DNA of 64,000 nucleotides from the NCBI GenBank assembly GCA_030710605.1, contig CP092863.1:64417572-64481571 (forward strand), written 5' to 3'. A program made the position numbers and the translations under genes. Each line of letters begins with the position of its first letter. Within the stretch, counting starts at the first letter, position 1. A model generated the notes under the pieces. That model was not told the DNA's origin and ran no database searches. It saw only the letters and a program-made list of their open reading frames with translations. Shown in pieces: positions 52,357 to 62,209 of the stretch. Origin of the DNA: Cordylochernes scorpioides (Eukaryota; Arthropoda; Arachnida; Pseudoscorpiones; Chernetidae).

Positions 52357-52614
52357 CATTGTCATGACAGATGTGAGCCAGGGCCCGGCAAGCCTGGACC
52401 ACCACCTCCCCGGACCCATCCAGAGCTTCCACCAGGGGAGCCACCAGCTTCAGGTCAGTGCAGGCTCTCCGTCCCACATCAGAGCGAGCCACCTCCGCCA
52501 CCAGCTGTGCGGAGTGGGACACCACAGCGGGGTCTGGACTCCTCAGCAGCACGGCCAGGGACTCAATCATCCCAGACTGGACTAGGAGGTCCACCACAGC
52601 TTGTCTCTCCAGCC
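52357..52614 (-). pseudogene. RAP1GDS1: Second copy of RAP1GDS1 exon a, inverted
   Basis: Same 258 bp with the same splice acceptor (GGCAG/GGCTGG) and donor (AATG/GTATTA) on the minus strand; the frame is intact. No other RAP1GDS1 exon is near it in this orientation. Either a real segmental duplication of one exon or a haplotig joined in reverse; it cannot be part of the + strand transcript. Confidence 0.8.
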
Positions 52615-52623
52615 CTGCCACAT

Positions 52624-52919
52624 CCCAGCAATATGAAGACCTAGTCTGGAGGTTGATATTACAAGCATTACCATACCCAAAACGCCTTAGTGAACAACAA
52701 TGCCCATCATGCGGGGGCCCTCCGTCTATAGATCACCATTATTTTAACTGTTTCTCTCTCTTGCTGACACCTATTTACAGAAAAAATGGAATGATATGTA
52801 CAAAAATCAATTCAAACTATGTTTATGATCAAAGTAGATTCGTCTTTAATAAAGAAACAATTAAAATAATAAGGATTTTTGATATTACTAAATACGTCAT
52901 ATACAACCTATGGTGTTGA
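52624..52919 (+). pseudogene. LINE C-terminus next to the exon copy
   Basis: QYEDLVWRLILQALPYPKRL, CPSCGGPPSIDHHYFNC and on to the stop after YVIYNLWC. Extends the fragment that the gap cuts at 6300. Confidence 0.65.
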
Positions 52920-53028
52920 TTTTATTAACAAATATGATACAGAAAAAGAGCTCGACTTAATTTTAGCGACTCAAATATAACTCTGTACATATTCTCTCTG
53001 ATATGATTATTGTCATTTTATGTAAATA

Positions 53029-54980
53029 ACTAGCGGACGTACCCGGCTTCGCCCGGGTTTTACCCGAGTAAAGGTTTGTCTAACGAATTTCTCGATAAAG
53101 TGAACATTTTTTCCCGGTCCCTTGAAAATACTCGATAAGTTGAATAAAATTAATATTAATTGGTAGCCTCGGTAATTGGAACGGGTTTCACCCGAGTAAA
53201 GGTTTGTCTAACGAACATTTGTTAAAACAATTCTCTATAAACTTATAAAAAAAAAAAAAAAGATATATTTTGATAATTTGAAACTCGTAAATTTGAATCT
53301 CTCGATAAAGTGATCATTTTTTCCCGGTCCCTGTGTGCCATGTCATCCTGAATTTTGTCGTTCCTAATTTTCTACATTACAAAATCATCGTTTTATCTAG
53401 TGAACATTTTTTCCCGGTCCCTTGAAAAATACTCGACAAGTTGAATAAAATCATGGTCGTTTATGGAAGATGGACGAAGCTCCCGGAGGTCACCTGCAAG
53501 GCTTTTTTCTTGTCTACTTGGCACAGCTGTGTAATCCCATCTCTTTTAAAAGCTATATTTTTGTGTTTGAAATCTTTTAAATTAGAGGCCAACAAATATA
53601 TTGTAGAGAGAATCATTTTGATAATAAAAAGAAAGGTTACCTCTTCTGTCAAAAATAGACGGCATTTAGTTGTTACTTGGGATTCCCATCTATAATCCAA
53701 ACCACATTTAACCATCGTTATAACAAGTCCTGGTCCCAATTGATGTTATTTCTTATCCCCTTGTGTAAAGATTACATGAATTCCATGAGTTCATGCTCCT
53801 CGAGCTGTTTTATGATAAGCAGCGGCCTTTCCCAATGTTCCTGTTTAGTATATCTAATACAAGCCAAAATGTATTCTGGAGCTGTAGGTGTCAAGCTACA
53901 TTTTGGGCAAATGGGGTAGATTTTGTTGTTGTTTTCTATCTTCAATGGCTTGAGATGGCCTGTTCTAAATCTTGTTAGTGTTGTTTGATGTTGTCTGAGG
54001 TTCAGAGCTCCTCCTGGGTCCACTCCACTCTGTACCAACTGTGCCCAGCTTATGGACCTAAAGGTCTGGATACCATCTGCTTCTAGGATGTACCAGCTGT
54101 GCTTAGATGGGATCCTCCAGTTCTAATTTATTTTTGTCTTTCCCCCAATAGATGTTTAGTGAGGTCACTGCTTTACATTTTCCTTTGTTCAGTTAGTTCT
54201 ACACATATATGGAAGAACCTGCTTATTTTTTGTCAATCATCAGGTATGAATGGAATGTTATTTTCAGTAAATTTTTGCATTAATTTAGTTAACTTTTACA
54301 TTTTTTAAAGGACATGTTTAGAGGATCAAGTAAAAGAATGATGAATCCACCGTACCTTCCTTCTGTACCAAGTTGTCCAGTACAGAGTCCAGGCTGGCCA
54401 GCTTGTTCTGATTGCTGCTTGTCAGCTTTAATTCTGAAATGGACTTTGTAAGTTCCTCTGGACACACACATAGGAGGTCTTTGTTAATTTGGACACAGTT
54501 TCAAGTAATTTGACACAACATCCACATTTAGCTGAATTTATGACAGCACAATTTGGATTATTCTATATACAGTTACGAGCGTCATCAATTCTTTTCATCT
54601 CTGTCACCGTTTGCTTTTTTTTTTTGGAATGGCGCACTCCTATTGGTTGGCTACGATCACGCCACCTTTGCCCCCCCCCCCCATCATGCCCCCCCACTCG
54701 CTTTGTTGTTTTTGTAACTATTGTGTTGGAGCGGGTCGCTCCTTAAATGAATGCATATATTAGTTAATAACTAAATGGAATCCTCTCTTTCTTTTACCCA
54801 GTAAGAGACACCTACGGAAGCCAACAGTACATAGACAGATAAAGCACATAGGGTTTAGTTATTAACTAATATATGCATTTATTTAAGGCGCCAATTTATA
54901 ATTGTAACAAATAGTATTTGAATAAAAACATTCAATCGGGTAAAACACGGGCGTTGCCCGGGTCATTCGGCTAGTAGATT
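53029..54980. repeat. Composite repeat with inverted GC-rich ends
   Basis: Left end ACTAGCGGACGTACCCGGC, right end GCCCGGGTCATTCGGCTAGT, roughly inverted. ACCCGAGTAAAGGTTTGTC occurs twice at the left. Inside are a LINE-A fragment (53745-54130), a C-rich tract (54670-54705) and an inverted pair ATGCATATATTAGTTAATAA (54752 and ~54865). Class unknown. Confidence 0.45.
53745..54130 (-). pseudogene. LINE-A C-terminus, antisense
   Basis: Minus reading: VDPGGALNLRQHQTTLTRFR, CPKCSLTPTAPEYILAC, LLIIKQLEEHELMEF; frame mostly open over 88 codons. Confidence 0.75.
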
Positions 54981-54984
54981 AGAA

Positions 54985-55100
54985 ACACGAGAGGTCACTC
55001 CTGCTAGAGGACACCTTTCTACAAAGGACAATTTTTATTTTTAAAATGACCATTTTTTTACTATTTTGATACTCTCCGGTAAGAGGACACCTCTCCCTAA
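54985..55100. repeat. Partial Tigger-like MITE
   Basis: GTCACTCCTGCTAGAGGACA to CCTCTCCCTAAAGG; one end missing. Confidence 0.6.
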
Positions 55101-55114
55101 AGGAAACTTTGTCT

Positions 55115-55220
55115 CTGCATAGTGTGTGACATTTCGGTAACAACGCTGTTACAGAAACATCACACACTATTTATTTATTTGGATTTGGTCTTATTACCTT
55201 GTGTTTATAATCTTTAAACC
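55115..55220. repeat. HHR-A palindrome
   Basis: GTGTGTGACATTTCGGTAAC joined directly to ACGCTGTTACAGAAACATCA, as at 26.1 kb; no CTGANGA strand left. Confidence 0.65.
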
Positions 55221-55423
55221 AAATTGTGTCTTATTATACCCATAATATAACTTTAATATTCTAATTAAATATACACCACACATAAGGATATTTAACCTCA
55301 GAAATATCATTCAAATCTTATAAAAGGAGAGAGAAAGTTCAAAACATTGTGTTGAGAGACAGTCGTCAATAAACAATCTAAAAATATAAATAAATGATAT
55401 ATTTTTATTGTATCTCATCTCCA

Positions 55424-55720
55424 CTCAATCATATTAGAGTATCAAGCTTGTAGAGCTTGTTGATGGTGTCTGCTGGGGATGTGTCTTCTTCTTTCTTATC
55501 TCCACTCAATCATATTAGGGTATCAAGCCTGTAGAGTTTGACAACCATCATGACTGGGTGAAGTAGAATGCCTTTGTCATTAAGACTGGGAGCACTACTA
55601 AGTAACAGTCCACTGTCTTAGCTCCAAAAGAAATGGCTGCCTCTGATATGAGGAAAAGACACCATGTGCAGCCGCTATTAACATGGAGTACAGACTCATT
55701 CTGTATCCCTGGATCAGGGT
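55424..55720 (-). repeat. SINE-1 with a LINE-C tail fragment, antisense
   Basis: A LINE-C tail piece (to ~55483) is followed by a second (GAA)n complement and SINE-1 body to TATCCCTGGATCAGGG; the head is missing. 55720-56360 holds nothing I recognise. Confidence 0.65.
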
Positions 55721-56363
55721 TTGATGCAGGTTTGGAAACCTTGGGTTCAAGAGTTTTCTGGAGGAGCATTAGTTGCTTCAGCTGCATCTTGGTACAGAAG
55801 AGGTATCCCAGGAGTCTACTGTATGAGAGTAATCTATGGCTGATGTTGGTGCATCATAACTGTATGAGAGTGGAAGGTAGGCAAAAAGGGGGGAAGATCA
55901 GCACAGGACCATGTTGGTTATTGGCTTGGTTCAAGGATCATTTTGACTATTCCATTCCTAAATGAATACCTGTATATGGTAATTCTATCATATCCATTCA
56001 TATCTTTTCTCTTCATTTCAAATTTAGTAGACAACTGAGCCTCACCAGTGGATAACACAGTTTGTGTATATGAAAATCTCACAAAAAAAAAAAGAGAAGC
56101 TGCAAGATGGCAATGATATCTTCATCAAAATGAACACAAAGGGCAGATTGTTGATTATCTTTTCTACTCTTTTCTTGTATGGAAGGGGGCTTATAACAGA
56201 ATATCTTTTCCATGCTCATGAACCCAACCAGAACCTGGTCCAAATTTTCCTTAGCTGGGGTTCAGCCTCATCCTGCATCTGCATGTAATCTACAGGTCCA
56301 AAGTATGTGCAATGCTTGACAGAGCTCTCCTAAAAATTGGATTGACATCAAGATTTGTATGAA

Positions 56364-56724
56364 TCTTCTTCTTCTTTCTTATCTCGACTCAATCATATTA
56401 GGGTATCAAGCTTGTAAAGCTTGAGATTTGACAACCATCATGACTGGGTGAAGTAGAATGTGTCTGCCTTTGTCATTAAGACTGGGAGCACTACTCAATG
56501 GCAGGCTGACTTAGCTCCATAAGAAATGGCCGCCTCTGACATGAGGAACAGATGCCATGTGCAACCGCTCCTAACAATAGAGTACAGATTCATCCTGTAT
56601 CCCTGGATTAGGAGCCCTTACAGGGTACTATCAGCCGGGCCAGCTGAGCCCAGGTTTTTTAGTGAGCTTGTTACTGCTCCCCCTCCTCCTTTTTCATCCG
56701 GGCTTGGGACCGGCAAAGGCAGAT
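56364..56724 (-). repeat. SINE-1 copy, antisense, near full length
   Basis: CTTCTTCTTCTTTCTTATC to GACCGGCAAAGGCAG. Confidence 0.75.
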
Positions 56725-56749
56725 TTATTAGTATGAATAAATAGTACAA

Positions 56750-57190
56750 ATTAAGAAAAAGGCCATCTCCTGATCATGCAACTAAAAGTCACTGATGGTT
56801 GGCTCCATGTGTAGGAATAAATACTAACTAAGCGTTGACTTTTAATTATCCAGAATTGACCAAATACCCATTCTTGATTAATCAAGAAAGGCTAACCATG
56901 TATGTATTTAAGGCTGTTGGCCCTCATCAACGTGGTGAAAGCCGTACCTCAATGACCAAAAAGCTGGTAGACATCCTGAAAATTTCATGATGAGGGTCAA
57001 CAGCCCGAAATGTGTATATGGTTAATTTTTCTTGATTAATCATGAATGGGTACTTGGTCAATTCGGGAATAATTAAAAATCAACGATTAGTTGATATTTA
57101 TTCCTACAGATGGAACAAGACGTCAACAACTTTTAGTTTCACAATCAGGAAATGCCTATTTCTTAATTTATCTACCTGATCCCAGTACAA
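56750..57190. repeat. Foldback, HHR-C family, with a core in both halves
   Basis: Outer arms AAAAAGGCCATCTCCTGATC and GATTGTGAAA-side AGGAAATGCCTATTTCTTAA; inner CTTGATTAATCAAGAA and complement. Minus half (~56905-56942): TTGATGA, GGGC-type stem around CAACA, decayed GAAA. Plus half (56968-57010): ATGATGA, GGGTCAACAGCCC, GAAA, TGTGTATATGG. Confidence 0.65.
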
Positions 57191-57550
57191 TTTCACTTCT
57201 GTACTATTTTTTCAAATAGTGCTAAAGTCACAAATTGTACTGAGATCAGGAAATGCCTTTTTTCTTGAGAATAGTATCAGAGAAGAATGTCTATGGTGTG
57301 ACCCATCTTATTACTTGGTTAATATATTTGATCCCAGAGGCACCCTCTGGAATAAATGGCATTTTTATTTGTGGAAATAGCTTGAGAACAATACATTAGC
57401 TATGCTGATGACATTGCAATTATTACAAGGGGAAGAGAAAGAAGGATCTGATGAAGGCATTAAACAGAAATAAAAGCTCACAAGAAACATTTATGGAATA
57501 TGGACTTGATCCAAGAAGATCCTGTCTTTCAATAACAAACAAAAGTAGTA

Positions 57551-57725
57551 GAGTAGAACCTCTCTGTAAAGGACACCTAATTGCAGAGTCAAAGTGTCCT
57601 TTAGGGAGAGGTATCCTCTTACCGGAGAATTGCTAAATAGTAAAAATGATTATTTTGGCGATGAAAACTGTCCTTTATAGAGAGGTGTCCTCTAGCATGA
57701 GTGTCCTCTCATGGAGGTTCTACTG
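57551..57725. mobile_element. Tigger-like MITE, 175 bp
   Basis: GAGTAGAACCTC (first base changed) and GGAGGTTCTACTG, TA at the right flank. Confidence 0.8.
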
Positions 57726-57794
57726 TATTTATGGTGTGCAAATTGACCAAGTAAAAATCTTTACTTATTTTACCAAATACAAAAGTTACTTTTT

Positions 57795-57935
57795 AGATAA
57801 AATAGAGGTCTAAGAAATGGAAGCATCAAAGCACGAATGTTTCTTTTTAAATATAAAACAATTGTAGTAAGGACAGTAGAAGTTTGTTTTATATTTAAAA
57901 AGAAATATTCGTTCTTTTGGTGCTTCCAATTCTTA
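57795..57935. repeat. Foldback related to family D
   Basis: GGAAGCATCAAAGCACGAAT and ATTCGTTCTTTTGGTGCTTCC, with GTAAGGACAGTAGAAG in the centre as in the 12.5 and 61.3 kb foldbacks. Confidence 0.65.
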
Positions 57936-57937
57936 TA

Positions 57938-58110
57938 CAGTAGAACCTCCCTGTAAAGGACAACACCTAATTGCATAGTGTTCCTTTAGAGAGAGGTGTC
58001 CTCTTACTGGAGAGCTGCTAAATAGTAAAAATGGTATTTTTAGCGATGAAAACTGTCCTTTGTAGAGAGATGTCCTCTAGCACGAGTGTCCTCTCATGGA
58101 GGTTCTACTG
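57938..58110. mobile_element. Tigger-like MITE, 173 bp
   Basis: CAGTAGAACCTCC and GGAGGTTCTACTG, TA on both sides. Confidence 0.88.
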
Positions 58111-58469
58111 TATATAGATGGTACATTATCACCTTATAATTAAATATAGGTCTTTTAAGGAGATTTAAATAGGTGAACTATATAAAGAAAAGGATGCTTA
58201 AGGTGTTTTGTTTGGCCAGTTTTCCTGTATAAATATAAAACTTTGAGAATGGCCAAAAAATGGAGCAGAAAAAATCATTTTTGATATCTAGTGTGGGAGA
58301 AGAGTTATCAGGATCAAATGGGACAAACAGAGAAGTTTGGATAAGAGAGATTTAATGAAGAGCACAGTCTTCTAAATGGAATATTTAAAAGGAAATGGAA
58401 GTTTGCAGGACACATTTATGTAGTATATTTTGAATTGTAATCTAATAACATTGCTAGTAGGAAAAAATA

Positions 58470-58765
58470 GTGAAAAATGATATTGTACTGGGATAAGGTG
58501 CATTAATTAAGAAAAAGGCATCTCCTTATCGTGCAACTGAAATTTTCTGATAGCTTGCGCCATCTATCGGAATAAATATATTACACAACATATTAATATA
58601 AACGCGTCCATGGTTAGCTTTTCTTGATTAATCAAGAATGGGTATTTGGCTAATTCTGGAATTATTAAAAATCAACGAGAATAGTTGATATTTATTCAGA
58701 TAGATGGCGCAAGCCATCAGCAACTTTCAGATCACGATAAGGAGATGCCTTTTTCTTAATTGTTA
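58470..58765. repeat. Foldback, HHR-C family, one half lost
   Basis: AAAAAGGCATCTCCTTATCG and CGATAAGGAGATGCCTTTTT arms, GCGCCATCTATC and GATAGATGGCGC. Only AAACGCGTCCATGGTTAGC remains of the hammerhead. Confidence 0.65.
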
Positions 58766-58950
58766 GTAGGGTTCATTTCTTTTAATTAGTTAAGAACATA
58801 CCTCCCCTCCTTTTTAAAATATATACTATCCCTATCTGCTATCATCCTTGTGATGGCCAGGAGTAAAGTTGTCCTACTCCCTGTTATTCACAGCGGCTAT
58901 GATGGGTGAGACACTCACACCTTCAATACCTACAAATCACATTGCATTCT

Positions 58951-59293
58951 AACTGCACCTTTGCCGGTCCCAAGGGGGAGGGGGAGCAGTAACAAGCTCT
59001 GTAAAAAACCTGGGCTCAGCTGGCCCGGCTGATAGTACCCTGTAAGGGCTCCAGGGATACAGGATGAGCAGCGTTTGCACTCCATGTTAGGAGCAGCTGC
59101 ACACAGCGTCTGTTCCTCATGTCAGAGGCGGCCATTTCTTTTGGAGCTAAGTCGGCCTGCCACTGAGTAGTGCTCCCAGTCTTAATGACAAAGGCATTCT
59201 ACTTCACCCAGTCATGATGGTTGTTAAGTCTCAAGCTTTACAAGCTTGATACCCTAATATGATTGAGTGGAGATAAGAAAGAAGAAGAAGAAG
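58951..59293 (+). mobile_element. SINE-1 insertion with target duplication
   Basis: Flanked by ACATTGCATT (58939-58948 and 59294-59303). Sense copy with a short internal deletion in the head. 59304-59925 shows nothing assignable. Confidence 0.85.
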
Positions 59294-59929
59294 ACATTGC
59301 ATTTTTCCATACTCTCACGTCTCCAATTTCATATAAAAAAAGATCCATAAATTTGGTATTGCTACCTTCTATAATTCTCCTAACCTAGGCACAAAACAGA
59401 AATCCTCTAACAAAAGCCTCTACCACTCCAGACTCCTTATCCATAACTAACGAAGTTTACTCTGTAAACTGATCACAATGCAGTAGGTAAGACCAGTCTT
59501 ACAATAGGTATCAGAATAAATGAACATCAAAGATGCGTTTGAAACCAGGACAATAGATCCCAAATTTTCCAACATATAAATTCCATCGGACGCTCATTCA
59601 ACTTTTTCCCAAGCCACTTTCCACTACACAAATATCAAAAACAAACACCAAAGCTTAATATTAGAGACAATGGTGCCCAAAGGACTCAATGGCATCAATA
59701 GAAGTATTGAACTGTCTGCCTGACCAATATATTTCCTTTTTAGTTTAACACATAGCTTTCTAGTTCCTGTCATAGGCTTCAATGATTTTTATTTATTTGT
59801 ACAACAAAATAGCAACTATTGTATAATTTTCTCCAGAGTTCATTTTCTACTAAATACAATTCTGTGTATATACTCTTATTATATATTTCTGTGGTTCCTT
59901 CTTCTTTAAACGCAAATCTCCTTCTTCTT

Positions 59930-60300
59930 CCTTATTTCCACTCAATCATATTTGGGTGTCAAGCTTGTAAAGCTTGAGACTTTGATGGTTGAGATTTGAA
60001 AACCATCATGATTGGGTGAAGTAGAATGTGTCTGCCTTTGTCATTAAGACTGGGAGCACTACTCAGTGGCAGGCCAACTTAGCTCCAAAAGAAATGGCCG
60101 CCTCTGATATGAGTAACAGACGCCATTTGCAGCTGCTCCTAACACGGAGTACAAGCGCTGCTCATCCTGTATCCCTGAATTAGGAGCCCTTACAGGGTAC
60201 TATCAGCCAGGCCAGCTGAGCCTAGGTTTTTTAGTGAGCTTGTTACTGCTCCCCCTCCTCCTTTTTCATCGGGGCTTGGGACTGGCAAAGGCGGAGTTCA
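59930..60300 (-). repeat. SINE-1 copy, antisense
   Basis: Complement of (GAA)n at the left, AAAGGCGGAGTT at the right; CGCAAATCTCC flanks both ends and may be the target duplication. Confidence 0.75.
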
Positions 60301-60374
60301 CAATGTTGCGCAAATCTCCTAATATATGTAAATATGCAGATATGTATAAACAAATCATCTTCTTATACGTTTTC

Positions 60375-60450
60375 TATTTTTCTCCTGTAGAAGGGCAGTA
60401 ATGCTTGAAAGCTCAGCAAAATAAAAAAACTTTAAAAGAAACCTTTTGGC
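60375..60450 (+). repeat. HHR-B single copy, sense
   Basis: CTCCTGTAGA, helix II AGGGCA/TGCTT, GAAA, GCTC, then AATAAAAAAACTTT. 60450-61310 is AT-rich with no feature seen. Confidence 0.5.
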
Positions 60451-61319
60451 TTATGATTTTGCGCTTTTTATAAAAAATGAGTATTTTTCCCCCAATTAAT
60501 TTAAATACTACTAAAGGCATGTTCTATCTAAGTAGTCTATACTTTAGACGATTTGATGATATTTGGATGGGATATTAATATTTTGCGATTCTTACCTACA
60601 ATCAAAAATGATATAACCTTTATATTCCTCTTATTAGCGTTGGAATTAGAGTATTTAAAGTCATTAAATCCATATAATAAATGCACAAAATTATATTCAT
60701 TTAATTTTGTTCTATTTTGAAATGTTTAAAATTGAATATAGATTAGTTGTGTTAAAGGTAAGTTAAATATCTAATAATGATTATTCTGAAAGAAAAAAAA
60801 AATTGCATTTAAATATTGCGCACATACCCATTTTTAAGTGTATCAAAACTAATTTGCTGAGCGATTATTGCAGAAAAAGTGAAGTATTTTGAAGAGAATG
60901 TTTATACTGAGAGAAAAAGAAGAAAGTGGATAGTAGTTTATTAACCACAGAGGTCGTAAAAAAAATTTTTTTTCTGTGATTTTTTTTTTAATAGTACTTA
61001 AAAGATATCAATTTCAATGAAGAGACAAAATATAAATGTGTACTAAGCTTTGAAGAAAGTAATAAGCTTTTTTTTTTTCTTTTGTTAATGAATAATGCAT
61101 AATTCTAATGTTGTCTATACCACCGCAATTTCTAGCGAATAAACTTGTAATTAAAAACTTCAAGTATATTCGCATATCAAATGAATATGTTCGAAAATAA
61201 TTATGTAAATAGAACTCGACAGAAAACTATGTAAAAGGCGGAGTACCCTAAATATTAAATTAGGGAAACCAACCAAAATAGGGTATACCTATGATAGAAC
61301 TCTAATTATCATAACTCTG

Positions 61320-61690
61320 ATTATCAAATTACAAAACTATTTTTGAGGCGTAATATTCTTTTCAAAATAAAACAATTTCTACTGTCCTTACTGCAATGGA
61401 AAATTAAAGGGAGGGCCTGGCTCATCAGTGGTGAACCCTCCCAGCGGTTTCGCCAGTTTAATCTACCATACCGCTGTTATATTGCATTTTTGGAACTTCC
61501 AAAAATGCAATATAACAGTGGTATGGTAGATTAAACTGGCGAAACCGCTGGGAGGGTTCACCACTGATGAGCCAGGCCCTCCCTTTAATTTTCCATTGCA
61601 GTAAGGACAGTAGAAATTGTTTTATTTTAAAAAGAAATTACGCCTCAAAAATAGTTTTGTAATTTGATAACAGATGGCGCGCTAGTGCAT
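61320..61690. repeat. Large foldback, family D, nearly perfect palindrome
   Basis: Arms of ~150 nt match almost base for base (TTTTTGAGGCGTAATATTC with GAAATTACGCCTCAAAAA, through GGAGGGCCTGGCTCATCAG and its complement, to the short central loop GGAACTT near 61494). The right flank has AACAGATGGCGCGCTAG as at 12.75 kb. Degenerate ~30-bp TTATCAGAGCTCCAATTAT repeats follow (61760-61860). Confidence 0.88.
61536..61575 (+). ncRNA. Possible circularly permuted hammerhead core (HHR-D)
   Basis: CTGGC (61536-61540), GAAA, ACC...GGT as a possible helix III, T61558, then CACCA, CTGATGA (61564-61570), GCCAG (61571-61575). Helix II CTGGC/GCCAG would be 5 perfect bp with the motif opened at helix II. No helix I is visible in CACCA. 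Its mirror is on the minus strand at 61417-61456. Confidence 0.25.
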
Positions 61691-62209
61691 CGTAATATAA
61701 TAACTCTGATTATTTGATATCACACTCATCAGCGAAACTAAAATTATAAGCACAATAATTAAGCAAAACTCCTATTATCAGAACTCAAATTATTCTAAAT
61801 TCCAATTATCAGATCTCCAACTATTCTAAATACCGATTATCAGAGCTCCAATTATTCAAATCTAATTAAATTATTTTTTTCTTATTGAAGAATGAAAGGC
61901 GGGCTGCTAAAATCACACACCTTTGAATAACTTGAATATATATTAGTATTTTATTTAAAAGGGTTTATTGTGTAATGTATAGAACCATATAAAGTAGCTA
62001 GAAGTAAGCATGCGTATATTTTACCTGGTCTCTCAGCTGAAAAGACCAAAACTAAATTAACCTAACTGGTATGGATGGTGAAAGACAGACGGCCGATATA
62101 ACCCTTTATATTTATGACAAGGCTTCACGAAATAGTGGAGGTCTGACCTTGTCAACCAAGAGGACCCAACTTCAAGAAATCAAAGCGACAGATTCAACGG
62201 GTTGCCTAG

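Larger units (their letters stand above)
51433..52826. repeat. Arm 2 of the 1.39-kb inverted duplication
   Basis: Reverse complement of 6300-7693 with few changes. On this side the sequence continues past the point where arm 1 meets the gap. Confidence 0.9.

Noticed and set aside
54670-54705. C-rich tract as i-motif/G4 regulatory element
   Set aside because: Simple homopolymer-like run in a repeat; no gene nearby to regulate.
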